From JAOUGY01 sp963785075 (GTDB taxonomy: Bacteria; Actinomycetota; Acidimicrobiia; Spongiisociales; ZC4RG35), in the NCBI GenBank assembly GCA_963785075.1, contig CAWATW010000011.1:1-64000 (forward strand): a stretch of 64,000 nucleotides of DNA, read 5' to 3'. The position numbers and the translations under genes were made by a program. Position 1 is the first letter of the stretch. Each line of letters opens with the position of its first letter. Positions 8,718 to 18,456 of the stretch are shown here, piece after piece. The notes beneath the pieces were generated by a model. That model had not been told where the DNA came from and ran no database searches. It was given only the letters and a program-made list of their open reading frames with translations.

Positions 8718-10128
8718 TCAGCCCTCTTCCGCCGCTGATCCGCGCGACCGGCGTCCCGCGAGGACCTTCTCGGGGATCCGTTTGAGGTCCCCGTCGGAGA
8801 ACCCGTCGAGAAGGCTCCATGCCACATCGAGCGTCTCATCGAGGGACCGTCGCGTGGACTGGTTGACGAATCGATCTTCGAACACCTGTGCGAAGTCGAG
8901 CATCTTGCGGTCGTCGTCCGCAAGGCTCGCCTCGCCGACGATTGCCACCAGCTGGCGGAGATCTCGGCCCTGTGCGTAGAACGAGTAGAGCTGGTCGGCC
9001 ACGGCGCGGTGGTCCGCTCTCGTCTTGTCGGCACCGATGGCACCGTTCATCAGACGACTGAGGCTCGGAAGAACGTCGATGGGCGGATAGATCCCTCGCC
9101 GATGTAGCTCACGCGACAGGACGATCTGACCCTCGGTTATGTAGCCGGCGAGATCCGGGATGGGATGGGTGATGTCGTCGTCGGGCATCGACAGGATCAC
9201 CAGTTGTGTGACGGACCCGGGGTGATCGTGCAAACGCCCTGCCCGCTCGAAGATCGATGCGAGATCGGTGTACATGTAGCCGGGGAACCCGCGCCTGCCC
9301 GGCACCTCTTCGCGGGCAGTCGACACCTCGCGCAACGCCTCGGCGTAGTTGGTCATGTCGGTGAGGATCGCCAGCACGTGATAGCCGTGTTCGAAGGCCA
9401 GGTACTCGGCGGTCGTCAGGGCCAGTCGTGGGGTCAGGAGCCGCTCGATGGTCGGGTCGTCTGCCAAATTGAGGAAGAAGACCGTCTGGCCGAGTCGGCC
9501 CCCCTCTTCGAGGCGACGGCGGTAGAACGCAGCCTCCCGTCGGGTTGTGCCCATTGCGGCGAAGACCACGACGAAGTCCTCGCCTTCGGCTCCCTTGACG
9601 GTCGCATGCGAGGCGATGTCGGCGGCGAGCTCTCCGGCCGGCAGTCCGAATCCGGAGAAGATCGGGAGCTTCTGGCCCCGGACCAGAGTGTTGAGGCCGT
9701 CGATACTCGAGACCCCGGTCTCGATGAACTCGGACGGATAACGGCGGGCCGCCGGGTTGATGGGCAGGCCATTCACATCCCAAGACTCCTCGGGCATGAC
9801 TTCGGGGCCATCGTCGATGGGTCGTCCTGATCCGTCGAGGATGCGGCCGAGGAGCCCCCTGCCGACACCGAGACGGGCCGAGTCTCCTCCGAGCCTCACG
9901 CAGGTGGATGCGACGTCGAGGCCCCGCGTGCCCGAGATACACTTCGATGACTGCACGTTCGTGGTCGATTTCGAGAACCTGGCCTCGGCGGACCTCGCCA
10001 TCCGGAGCAACAACCTCCACAACCTCCTGAGCGTGGACACCTCGGGCTCTGTCGATGAAGATGAGCGGGCCCGACACGTATGACACCGTCTGGAACTCGA
10101 GCGTGTGGAGACCACGGCGGAGCCTCAC
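8718..10128 (-). CDS. atpB: V/A-type ATP synthase subunit B, frame-interrupted
   Basis: Non-catalytic nucleotide-binding subunit of the V1/A1 head, the last gene of the operon. N-terminus RLRRGLHTLEFQTVSYVSGP is the usual beta-barrel start. The central region (GRGLLGRILDGSGRPID, LPIFSGFGLPAGELAADIA, degenerate P-loop as expected for B) and C-terminus are intact. One break near 9934: a GGG read as GG would join EVYLG to TRGLDVASTCVRLGGD and give one normal protein of about 469 residues. GTG 10128 overlaps the A stop (GTGA) and has AGGAGGTG upstream. Disruption of an essential subunit in an otherwise complete operon points to a consensus error. Confidence 0.88.
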
Positions 10129-11870
10129 AGTGACGCCACCTCCTGTTCGATCTCGGCGACCAGAGCCAACGCCCGATCGGCCGCTTCGTCCGGAGGCCAC
10201 CCTCGCATGCGACCGATACCGCGCAGCGATCTCAGACCGAGGACTGTTATAGGGTCGGCCCCGGAACTCGCAGCTTCGGTGGTCAGTTCGTGCGTGCGGC
10301 GAATGACGCGGAGCATCCAGTACTGCTTCTCGAGCGGGCAGTATGCATCCACCTCGTCGAACGCCGATTGTTGGAGAAAGTCCTCGCGCAGGATCCGGCC
10401 GGTGTTGAACGTGATGCGCTCGACCGGGGCGAGGACATCGGCCCCGAGCAGCTTCACGATGTTCTGGAGTTCCTCTTCTGCTCCGAGCAGTCCGACCGCC
10501 CAGCGTCGTTGGTCGTCGAAGTCCGGAGCTACATGCTCGTCGAGCCATCCACCCACGTCGTACAGGCTGTAGCTGCGAGTCCAATGGATCGCCGGGTAGT
10601 GTCGCCGGCGCGCCAGGTCAGGGTCGAGTGCCCAGAAGGTGCCGGCCAATCGGAGGCTGTATTGCGTCACCGGTTCGGAGAAGTCGCCTCCGGGTGGCGA
10701 CACGGCCCCGACCACGGTCACCGACCCGGTCCGTGAGGGTGAGCCCAGTGCCTCTACGGCGCCGGCGCGCTCGTAGAACTCGGCCAGCCGCGATGGCAGG
10801 TATGCGGGGTATCCCTCCTCTCCGGGCATCTCTTCGAGGCGAGACGAGACCTCCCGCAGAGCCTCGCCCCATCGACTGGTCGAATCCGCCATCAGCGCCA
10901 CGTCGTAGCCCTGGTCGCGGTAGTACTCGGCGATCGTGATGGCGGTGTAGATGCTCGCTTCGCGGGCTGCGACCGGCATGTTCGAGGTGTTGGCGATCAG
11001 GATCGTTCGGTCCATCAACGTGGAGCCGGTTCGGGGGTCGACGAGCAGGGGGAACTCCTCCAAGACCTCGGCCAGTTCGTTGCCCCGTTCACCACAGCCG
11101 ACGTAGACGATCACGTCGGCGTCGGACCATTTGGCGAGCGTTTGCTCGTGAACTGTCTTGCCGGTGCCGAATCCGCCCGGGATGGTGGCGCTACCGCCCC
11201 TCGCGATCGGGAACAGGGTGTCCACTATTCGCTGTCCGGTCACCAAGGGCACCGTGGCATCGAGTCGCGTCCGATATGGCCGTCTCCGTCGGACTGGCCA
11301 GCGCGAGAGCATCGTGAGCGGTACGCCGTCGATCTCGGCGATCGGCTCTTCCACCGTCGATGGTCCGCCGTAAATCGCAGTGATGGTGCCGCTGCGGCCA
11401 GGCGGCACCATCACTCGATGCTCGATGGCCCTGGTTTCGGCGAGCGTCGCCACGATGTCGCCTTCGGCGACTTCATCGCCAACCGACACGGTGAGGGTCA
11501 CGTCATAGGAGCGGTTGCGATCGAGTGCGGGAACCTCGACGCCTCGTCGGAGGAAGGGACGGGCGAACGCTCGGTCGTCGACTCGGGCGAGGGCTGGAAG
11601 AGCACGCTGCACACCGTCGAAGATCCCGCCCATCAAGCCGGGACCGAGTTCGACGTCGAAGGGCGTCTCCGTGTCCTCGATGGTCGAACCGACCTGGAGG
11701 CCCCCGGTGTCCTCGTACACCTGGATCACGGCTTCGGTGCCCGACAGTCGGATCACCTCTCCGATGAGCCGACGCCGACCCACCCGAACGACGTTGTAGA
11801 GCCGGGTCGTGTCGAGCCCCTCGGCCACCACCACCGGTCCTGCCACCCGGACTACACGCCCCTCACGCAT
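10125..11870 (-). CDS. atpA: V/A-type ATP synthase catalytic subunit A
   Basis: Catalytic head subunit, about 581 residues, intact. Order: beta-barrel domain (RVVRVAGPVVVAEGL), the bulge domain specific to V/A-type A subunits (PALDRNRSYDVTLTVSVGDE), and the nucleotide-binding domain with Walker A GGFGTGKT near residues 232-239 and the catalytic loop GCGERGNELAEVL. The normal GAFGSGKT is slightly changed. ATG 11870 follows GAGGAAC and overlaps the F stop; GTG 11873 is also possible. Works with B in an A3B3 head that makes or hydrolyses ATP. Confidence 0.96.
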   Translation of the reverse strand: MREGRVVRVAGPVVVAEGLDTTRLYNVVRVGRRRLIGEVIRLSGTEAVIQVYEDTGGLQVGSTIEDTETPFDVELGPGLMGGIFDGVQRALPALARVDDRAFARPFLRRGVEVPALDRNRSYDVTLTVSVGDEVAEGDIVATLAETRAIEHRVMVPPGRSGTITAIYGGPSTVEEPIAEIDGVPLTMLSRWPVRRRRPYRTRLDATVPLVTGQRIVDTLFPIARGGSATIPGGFGTGKTVHEQTLAKWSDADVIVYVGCGERGNELAEVLEEFPLLVDPRTGSTLMDRTILIANTSNMPVAAREASIYTAITIAEYYRDQGYDVALMADSTSRWGEALREVSSRLEEMPGEEGYPAYLPSRLAEFYERAGAVEALGSPSRTGSVTVVGAVSPPGGDFSEPVTQYSLRLAGTFWALDPDLARRRHYPAIHWTRSYSLYDVGGWLDEHVAPDFDDQRRWAVGLLGAEEELQNIVKLLGADVLAPVERITFNTGRILREDFLQQSAFDEVDAYCPLEKQYWMLRVIRRTHELTTEAASSGADPITVLGLRSLRGIGRMRGWPPDEAADRALALVAEIEQEVASL

Positions 11871-12213
11871 CACGTTCCTCGCCGAATGTCACACGGAATC
11901 CGATCGCACGTTGGAGTCGAGAGAGAAGCCGGGCCCGATGATCGCCTCCACCGTCGGCGGTGAGTCCGCTCGGCAGTGGAACGACGACAGGAACGAGTGA
12001 CCGCTCCAGCTTCGAGCGACGGTCGGCCGACATACCGGACAGAAAGGGCTCGTAGACCGCGATGACTCCTGCGGTGCCCTCGGAGATCAGCCGTTCGAGG
12101 CTCGTCTCCGCCTCTGCACGATCCGCCACAACCCGCACCTCGACTCCGGCGAGCAGGAAGCCGCTCTCCAGGTCGGGAGGTGACAGGACGACGAGGTGGC
12201 TGCGGCTGTTCAC
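11863..12213 (-). CDS. atpF: V/A-type ATP synthase subunit F
   Basis: 116 residues, central-stalk subunit. The layout fits subunit F (NtpG): a small alpha/beta domain with a conserved GTAGVIAVYEPF segment, followed by a C-terminal helix (RLQRAIGFRVTF) that contacts the head. Starts with GTG 12213, overlapping the stop of C by GTGA, and ends inside the start of A. Intact frame. Confidence 0.85.
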   Translation of the reverse strand: MNSRSHLVVLSPPDLESGFLLAGVEVRVVADRAEAETSLERLISEGTAGVIAVYEPFLSGMSADRRSKLERSLVPVVVPLPSGLTADGGGDHRARLLSRLQRAIGFRVTFGEERDA

Positions 12214-13253
12214 GGCATCACCATGCGTTGTTCGACCTCGAGGGGGTCGAGGCCGTGTCCGAGCGCTCGCGCCACGAGCCGGAGGTTTCGAGCCTCGTTC
12301 TCGACGAGCCAGATGTAACCGACCGGGATCCCCATGCCGAGGGGATCGGAGACGAATGCCCTCACCGCCAGGTCGAGCACTGCCCGATCGAGGTCGTCGG
12401 CGAGGATCGGTGCATCCCGGTGGCCGATCCAGCTCCCAAGCGCATCGACGAATCCGGCCGGCAGCATGGCAAGGTGCTCGAGCGTGGACTCGATGTCGTC
12501 GGCGTCGACCAGAGCCACCACCCCGGATGTCGGTGTGCCCACCCAGGGTCCTGGAGGAAGGGGCTCCTTGCGCAGTCGAGCCTCTCGAAGCCTCACCGCC
12601 GTGAGTACGTTGCTGCGGTCGCGCTCGGCCCTGAGCTGGTCGCTCAGGGCATCGCTCCTGTCAGCGGAGATCGCCTCGTCGACCTCGTGATCGAAGCCTT
12701 GTTGGATTGCGGACTCGATGACCGAAACGTCACCCGTGCGTCCGAAGTCGGGTAGGGCATCGTGGACGGAGACGGCCATGGCACGAGTGGGCACGCGCCA
12801 CGCCATCATCACCTCGGCCATGGCGCGGACACCTGACTGCGCAGCCAGTTCGTGGACCGTGGCCGTCGACATGCGACCGACCGGTACGAGCGAATCGACC
12901 ACCGCCGATCCGCCGGATCGCCGGCTCTGCACACGGACGAGTGCCTGCAGGTTGCGAACATCCCAACGCCCTAGCGTCACGGACAGACGTGACCGCTGCG
13001 GTTCGTCGTAGAACGATGCGGCGAGGTTCAGCTCGCGATCGAGGTGGAGCCCGACTGCCTGGTCGATCCGTTTCACGCCTGAGTAGATCGGTAGCGAGGC
13101 CTGGATATCGGGCCCATACTGACCCTCGCCGAGTATGCCCGTGAGCCGGTCGATCGTTGAGATCGTGAGCATCTCCATGTAGTCGCCTCTCGTGTACAAC
13201 CGGGTTCGTCGTGCCCGGAGCCGGGCGTTGCCGTAGTCGAACCCAGACGTCAC
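12210..13253 (-). CDS. atpC: V/A-type ATP synthase subunit C
   Basis: About 347 residues, the funnel-shaped subunit that joins the rotor c-ring to the central stalk. Family features: N-terminal FDYGNARLRARRTRLYTRGD, repeated all-helical three-fold domains, and the C-terminal IWLVENEARNLRLVARAL with an R-N-L-R pattern typical of subunit C. GTG 13253 overlaps the E stop (GTGA). The open frame upstream of 13253 is out-of-family sequence and was not included. Confidence 0.88.
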   Translation of the reverse strand: MTSGFDYGNARLRARRTRLYTRGDYMEMLTISTIDRLTGILGEGQYGPDIQASLPIYSGVKRIDQAVGLHLDRELNLAASFYDEPQRSRLSVTLGRWDVRNLQALVRVQSRRSGGSAVVDSLVPVGRMSTATVHELAAQSGVRAMAEVMMAWRVPTRAMAVSVHDALPDFGRTGDVSVIESAIQQGFDHEVDEAISADRSDALSDQLRAERDRSNVLTAVRLREARLRKEPLPPGPWVGTPTSGVVALVDADDIESTLEHLAMLPAGFVDALGSWIGHRDAPILADDLDRAVLDLAVRAFVSDPLGMGIPVGYIWLVENEARNLRLVARALGHGLDPLEVEQRMVMP

Positions 13254-13841
13254 GAGCCTGCCGCCAGTTCGGGGCACATGGTCACTGCGAGACGGCGAAG
13301 TGCTCGGTCCGCCTTGTAGAGCCGGGACTCGAGCGTATTCCGCACCGTGCGGCCATCCTCCGTCGAGAGCTCGACGCCACCCCACGTGCCGAGTGAATCA
13401 TGAACTCTGAGCGAGAGGCCGAGGCTCTGCTGCCGTCGATCGCATGAGGGCACCATCGAGCGGATCTACTGCAGCCGTTTCGGCCTCCGGCAAGGCGTCG
13501 TGTGCCTCGACGAGCAGCCGGTGGAACACTTCGGCGTAGCCAGGCGATTCCCGAACGGATGCCAGCCGTCGACCCGCTTCTTCAACCGCGCTTCCGTAGA
13601 GCTTCTCCTTCGTCGCTCCAAGTGCCCGATCGGCCTCGAGGCGTGCTTGGTTGACGATCCGGGCTTCCGCGAGCCGGGCGGCGGCGTCCTTGGCCGAAGC
13701 CATGCGCTGTCGTTCCGACTCGGCGCGTTCGTCGGCGGCTGCCAGCACGCTGTGGCATCGTTGCTCCGCTTCGGCCAGCAACGAAGCCGTTCGCGCACGT
13801 GCTTCGCCGTCGATCGCAGCGAGAATCTCGGGTAGAGGCAT
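13250..13841 (-). CDS. atpE: V/A-type ATP synthase subunit E, frame-interrupted
   Basis: Peripheral-stalk subunit, about 195 residues when rebuilt. N-terminal long charged helix (EARARTASLLAEAEQRCHSV), then the C-terminal head (LSLRVHDSLGTWGGVELST, TLESRLYKADRALRRLAVTM). The frame breaks near 13415: the first frame ends in PRPLAQSS while the second carries the family C-terminus; one missing base would join them. ATG 13841 overlaps the K stop by one base (TGATG), and the E stop overlaps the C start (GTGA). The coil-rich N-terminus pairs with H. Confidence 0.82.
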
Positions 13842-14062
13842 CAGCCGCCGAGCAGGATGATGATCATGGCGGCGACCGCAAAGCCCAAGATCACGAGCGT
13901 CTCCGGTATGGCCACCAGCAGAATGACCCGACCGGTGAGCTCCGGTTTCTCGGCGATCGTTCCGATCCCGGCTGATCCGATTCGAGCCTGGGCCATACCT
14001 GTGGCGAGGGCTGCGAGCCCGACCGCCAGTCCCGCTCCGATTGCGAGTAGACCGACCTCCAT
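13841..14062 (-). CDS. atpK: V/A-type ATP synthase c-ring subunit K
   Basis: A 73-residue hairpin of two membrane helices: GAGLAVGLAALATGMA, then a polar loop (EKPEL) and LLVAIPETLVILGFAVAAMI. Glu54 in AIPET is the ion-carrying carboxylate. It is a single hairpin, like F-type c subunits and the Thermus subunit, not the duplicated 16-kDa form. Helix 1 has no Gln facing Glu54, so a proton is more likely than sodium as the coupling ion (inference). GAGAGGAG upstream of ATG 14062 supports the start. Confidence 0.9.
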   Translation of the reverse strand: MEVGLLAIGAGLAVGLAALATGMAQARIGSAGIGTIAEKPELTGRVILLVAIPETLVILGFAVAAMIIILLGG

Positions 14063-14064
14063 GA

Positions 14065-15987
14065 TCACTCCTCTCTTGTGGCCTCGGTGAGGACCGGGCC
14101 TGTGCCGACAGGATGGGTGTCTCCGCCAAACGGGCGGTATGGCTCCCCTCCTTCTGCGTAGAACTTCTGGAAGAACTCGACGTAGTGCAGGCGCAACGCC
14201 TGGATCGTCGGACTGAACACGCCGAGAATCAGATTGAGAGCGTGGAACAACGCCGCAATGACGACGCCCAGCCACAGGGGACCGGTGGCGCCGAGTTCGT
14301 TGGCCACGCGCGCCAGGTACACCGATGCCAGCCCGATTGCTCCGAGCCGGAGATACGACAGGACGTTGCCGACAGTTCCCATCAACTCGATCGGGCCCAG
14401 GAGCGCTCCCATCGCTCCTCCGAGCACGACCAGCACCACAAGCCCGACGACGATGGCGGCGATCGCCGGAGTCATTGCGCCTTCGGGGAGGAGGTCCGCG
14501 AACACGGCCGCCACCAGGAACAACCCGATGAGCGCAATCAGGTGGCCGAGCCGTTCGATCATGGTGTGGCGATCGCCGCTTCGTCGTGCCTGCCACACTC
14601 CGAGAATCAAGACCGAGGAGTACGTGGGCGCCGCCGACTGCGAGCGCGAGCAGCAGCAGAGGTTCGAGCGCATGTTCGCGGTCGATCCAGAGGGGCTTCA
14701 ATCCGAACCACTCGCGGCCGAGATCGCCGAGCAATTCCCCGTAGACGAGACCCCAGGCGATCGTCCATGCCGCACAACTCACGAACACCTTGGCGAATCC
14801 GGCGAGCGACTTCGACTCTGCTCCGTCGGGAGACGATCAGAGCAGTCGGCACCGAGGACGACGCCATAGGCGACATCTCCGAGCATCATCCCAAAGAACA
14901 TGGGCAGGAACAGGGCCATGAGGTTGGTGGGGTCGAGCGTCCCGTATCGCGGAAGCGAGAGCAGCCGAATCAGGGGCTGAAATGGTTCGGCGGCGGTGAC
15001 GTTGTCCAGCGCGACGGGCGGCATTTCGTCGGCGCCGGCTGCCAGGGTCTCGACCATGACATCGGAACCGGCGTGCGAACGCGAGGGTCGCCCGCAGGTC
15101 GTCGACATCACGAGTCGGAATCCATCCGGACACTCACGAACGTGTGCGGCGTGGCCCCCAGCTTTCGGATGGCGTGCAGCTGATCTTGGCGGGACTTCAG
15201 CAGGACGACTGCTGCGGGCCAGTCGAGATGGGGTCTCACCAAGTCTTCCAGGCGCAGCTCGCGAGATCGGCGATTTCGTGGTCCAGCGATCGTAGCCTTC
15301 TGCTCCATCTCGGTGATCGCCTGACGAAACGGAACGGCCTCGTACTCGAGGGGGAGTCGAAGCCGGCTCACCTGCTGATGCCCGAAGATGGCCTCCACCT
15401 CGGAGCGAGCCCGTGCCGGAAACACGACCACGGCACCGATCGTGCCGGTGTCGACCCGATCCGAGATGATCTCGAAGTTGCCTCCGAGGAGTTCGGTCAT
15501 GCGCTCGTTCAGGTCGCCAAGCGCCCCTGCGTGGCGGGCGTCGATCACCACAGCCATCGTGTCGTACGTGTCGAACCGTGTCAGCTCCGGTACCAGAGGG
15601 AGCAGCTTCCTGAGTGCCTCGAGATGGCGCGGGAGTGTGTCTCGTTCGACGACCAGGTCTTCCAACTGCCGTGCCAGTCTCTCTATCTCGGGGCCCACGG
15701 TGTCGAGGTCCTGTCGAACCGCGCCGATGTCGACGTGCTGGTCTCGACCCTCGGATGCCGGACAACCCCGCGAGTCCGAGGAACGATTCGAGTCGCGCGG
15801 TCAGGTAGCGGGCGTCCTCGAGTTCATGGAGGTGGGAGTCGTCGACCGCCAAAGGAGGCAGCCTCACGGAAGAATCCTGCGTCACGTCGATGAGGTGGAC
15901 CGTTCCGAGACGCTGTATGACTGCCAACGTCTCGTCGAGGCGCCTCCGATGGCCGATCACATGCACCTTCGACATCGGGACGAGCAC
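14065..15987 (-). CDS. atpI: V/A-type ATP synthase subunit I (a-subunit), multiply frame-interrupted
   Basis: Stator membrane subunit, about 640 residues when rebuilt. The N-terminal cytoplasmic part (SKVHVIGHRRRLDETLAV; MGPEIERLARQLEDLVVERD) and the C-terminal membrane part (MALFLPMFFGMMLGDVAYG, LIALIGLFLVAAVFADLL, GNVLSYLRLGAIGLASVYLA with the essential Arg of SYLRL, LHYVEFFQKFYAEGG) are all recognisable. The frame changes about six times: near 15763, 15130, 15080, 14840, 14815 and 14607. Several fit one-base homopolymer changes. GTG 15987 is eight bases after AAGGA; ATG 15975 is the alternative. All key motifs remain, so the protein is probably intact in the organism, but a true pseudogene cannot be ruled out. 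Confidence 0.78.
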
Positions 15988-15988
15988 G

Positions 15989-16316
15989 TCATGCTTCCTT
16001 GGTGCTGGGCGGCGACAGCACCAGCTCGACGATGGAATCGACGAGTGCCGGAAGCCTCGGCTCGACCGCCGCGATCACGGCGGCGATACGATCGTCGGGA
16101 GTGATCGAGGCCGCCTTCGGCGGGCGGCCGCGATCGTCTCCCGGAAACGGCGATCGGCTTGCTCCGATACCCTCCTCTCGAGCTCGCTCCAAGCGTTGCT
16201 GGGCCTGCCCGGTGCGCCGCGGCGACCAGGGCACTCGCCTCCGCTTCTGCGGCCTCCACCCGCCGGGCAGCATCGAGCTCCGCCCTGCGAATCGATTCGA
16301 GCGAGCCGTTGGTCAC
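15989..16316 (-). CDS. V/A-type ATP synthase subunit H, frame-interrupted
   Basis: Peripheral-stalk coiled-coil subunit, about 109 residues when rebuilt. The N-terminal piece has the long heptad helix (SIRRAELDAARRVEAAEAEA), the middle is split over two other frames (GQAQQRLERARE; RVSEQADRRFRETIAAA), and the end returns to the second frame (ITPDDRIAAVIAAVEPRLPA). Breaks near 16210, 16175 and 16130. GTG 16316 begins where subunit D ends. It pairs with E to form the stator. Assignment rests on position, size and heptad pattern, not on a diagnostic motif. Confidence 0.65.
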
Positions 16317-16946
16317 GTCGTCCTCGATCTCGGTGTTCTTTCACACGCTTGAGGCGGAACCGATCCTGGCGTTCTCGCTCATCCAGGACGGCCTGTATGG
16401 TTGCCGCCTCCGCGCGCAGACGGGGAACGACGACGAACTCGAGGGCGTTGACGCGACGGGTGGTGGTTGCGATCTCGTCGACGAGCCGGCGCAGGAGGAC
16501 TTCTCTCGTCGCCAACTCGAGTATCAGCTCCAGCTCGGCTTCGAAGGTCTCGGCGGCCGCATCGACCCGAGGCGTGGAACCGGCGAGGGTGTAGCCGCGT
16601 TCGCATCGAGCCCGACCCAGCGGCGGCGCTTCGATCTCGGCAATCCGGACACCCATGATCGTGTTCGTTCTGGCGTCGAGCTCGATTTCGGATCGGCCTG
16701 CCATCCCCGCCGTTCCGATGATGCTCGGGCCGTCGGCGGCTTCGGCAAATGCGAGCGCTCGTTCGAGCGTCGGCGGCAGCGTCGCTCGAGCGTTTCCTGA
16801 CCGGCAAGCACGTCATCGACGACTTCTCGGAAGGCCTCCATCAGCTGATCCCGCTTCTCCTCGAGCAGGTTTCTCCCGCGTTGGGCAAGTTCCAACTGGG
16901 CCCTTCGTTCCAAGAGGGCCGACCTGGTTGCGGTGACTCGTTCCAC
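16313..16946 (-). CDS. atpD: V/A-type ATP synthase subunit D, frame-interrupted
   Basis: Central rotor shaft, about 210 residues. N-terminal helix ERVTATRSALLERRAQLELA followed by GRNLLEEKRDQLMEAF, and C-terminal helix VLLRRLVDEIATTTRRVNAL with the near-invariant 'RVNALE' of this family. One break near 16785 shifts the frame into LPPTLERALAFAEAAD; a second near 16330 makes the last residues uncertain, so the end is approximate (a TGA overlapping the H start is assumed). GTG 16946 follows AAGGAG closely. In most V/A operons D is last; here it is first. Confidence 0.82.
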
Positions 16947-17050
16947 CCGGCTCCTTGAGCTCTCTTCTCACGAGAGTATGAGACACCCGGTTTGGCACGG
17001 CCACGGCAGGTGGTCCTTTTGTGCCGAGTCGGTCGACCGCAGATACCGAC

Positions 17051-17117
17051 GTGAGTATGGGCTGGGGACTCTCGACCCCCAGCCCTCACTCCGGACGAGC
17101 GGCTCGCCAAGAGCCGC
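17051..17117. terminator. Two tandem hairpins after the SDR gene
   Basis: Just beyond the SDR stop lie two stem-loops. The first is GCGGCTC (17099-17105) / GAGCCGC (17111-17117) with a 5-base loop. The second is GGGCTGGGG (17059-17067) / CCCCAGCCC (17077-17085) with a 9-base loop, extended by GTGA (17051-17054) / TCAC (17086-17089). They probably end SDR transcription and insulate the ATPase operon that starts at 16946. Confidence 0.55.
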
Positions 17118-17124
17118 CACGGGT

Positions 17125-17871
17125 CTATTGGGCCTCGAGGTCCATCACGGGTCCCAGGAGCGCACCTCCATCGATGATGAACTCGGATCCTGTGCTGTAG
17201 GTGGCCTCTGACGCCAAGAACATGACCAGCTTCGTCACCTCTTCCGGTTCGCCGAACCGAGCGATGGGTTGCGCCATCGTGATTTCATCTCCCATCTCGC
17301 CCGTCATCGGGGTCCGGATCGGACCGGGATGGATCGACACGACGCGGATACCGTCCTTGCCGAGTTCCATCGCTGCGGTCTTGGTGAGACCCCGCAGCCC
17401 CCATTTGGATGCGACATAAGCGCCGATCTGGGCGTACCCCATCATGCCGGCGGTGGACGAGATGTTGATGATCGCTCCGCCGCCTGCCGTGCGCATTGAC
17501 GGGGCGGCGAAGTGCATTCCGAGGAACGGTCCGAACAGGTTGACGTCGATCACGCGCCTGAATTGCTCGGGTGTGAGCGTGTCGATCTCGCCATACTCGA
17601 TGATGCCGGCGTTGTTCACCAACAGGTTCAGCGGGCCGAACTCACGCTCGGCCATGGCGATCGCCTCTTCCCAGCTCTGCTCTTTGGTCACGTCAAGGTG
17701 TACGAAGCGAGTCGCGTCTCCGAGAGTATCGGCAAGTGCCTTCCCCTCGGCGTCGAGCACATCTCCGATGATCACCCGAGCACCTTCGCTCGTCAGGCCA
17801 CGAACATGCGAGGCGCCCATGCCGCGGGCACCTCCAGTGATGAGTGCCACCGTCCCGTCGAATCGAGCCAT
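17125..17871 (-). CDS. SDR family NAD(P)-dependent oxidoreductase
   Basis: Classical short-chain dehydrogenase, 248 residues. Cofactor motif TGGARGMGASH, the NNAG motif (LLVNNAGII), catalytic Ser in ISSTAGMMGYAQIGAY and YVASK. Asp in IGDV after the second strand suggests NAD rather than NADP. C-terminal IDGGALLG is typical of 3-alpha/20-beta-hydroxysteroid dehydrogenase-like SDRs, but the substrate is not readable. ATG 17871 has AGGAGGTG seven bases upstream, better than GTG 17877. Appears monocistronic, bounded by hairpins downstream. Confidence 0.88.
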   Translation of the reverse strand: MARFDGTVALITGGARGMGASHVRGLTSEGARVIIGDVLDAEGKALADTLGDATRFVHLDVTKEQSWEEAIAMAEREFGPLNLLVNNAGIIEYGEIDTLTPEQFRRVIDVNLFGPFLGMHFAAPSMRTAGGGAIINISSTAGMMGYAQIGAYVASKWGLRGLTKTAAMELGKDGIRVVSIHPGPIRTPMTGEMGDEITMAQPIARFGEPEEVTKLVMFLASEATYSTGSEFIIDGGALLGPVMDLEAQ

Positions 17872-18456
17872 TGGCACACCTCCTCACATCGTGTCGCCGC
17901 TCGATCCGTCCGATTGCCAACCGTCTGTATGGGGAATCATCGAGTATCGGCGGTGCCGGTGGCAGGGTCATGGGTCCCGAGATCGCCAGGTGTGCACGTG
18001 GTGTGCTGCTCACTTCGTCGAGTCGTCGGCTGCCGCGGGCCAATGGTGGGCAACATCTGGCCGCCTGACCCACCCAGGCACATACCCGGGACTATCCGAT
18101 GTTCGAGCCAAACGTCACGTCGCGGACCTGCGCGACCATCGTGGTCGGGTCCCCTGCCGGCCTCCAAATGGCGCGGTCGACGGCTAGGTCGGACGGCGTG
18201 TTCGGCCATCGACGAATTCAGAGCAGTTCGGCACTGGCCACCGCTCTACGGGCCCATCGATGATGGAGCCGAAGAGCCTGAAGATCCGAGGCCTGGACCG
18301 CCCCCATCTGAGATCGGGGTCGGTCCGACCGGGCCGTCGCAGCGGCCCCGGCGTCTCGATCGGCGGGCTCTTCCGTTCGCGGACGACCGACAGGCGACGA
18401 CGACCGCTGGAACCGTGCATGATGCCGAAGACGATCGAGGTGGAGGGCGCGCTCGC
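17872..18456. other. Intergenic region without a recognised gene
   Basis: 585 bases between the divergent SDR and rtcB genes. The open frames crossing it are Arg/Pro/Gly-rich on both strands, lack ribosome sites and resemble no family. No tRNA-like cloverleaf or long inverted repeat was seen. It must hold the promoters for both genes. A GGTGGAGGG shortly before 18457 is the likely ribosome site for rtcB. Confidence 0.5.

Noticed and set aside
8718..16946. Programmed ribosomal frameshifting in the ATPase genes
   Set aside because: The breaks lie at different, non-slippery sites, need shifts of varying sign and are too many per gene; no conserved slippery heptamer with a downstream structure was seen.
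17512..18456. N-terminal extension of RtcB in the same open frame
   Set aside because: The extra 315 residues match no RtcB and overlap the SDR gene; ATG 18457 gives the normal family start.
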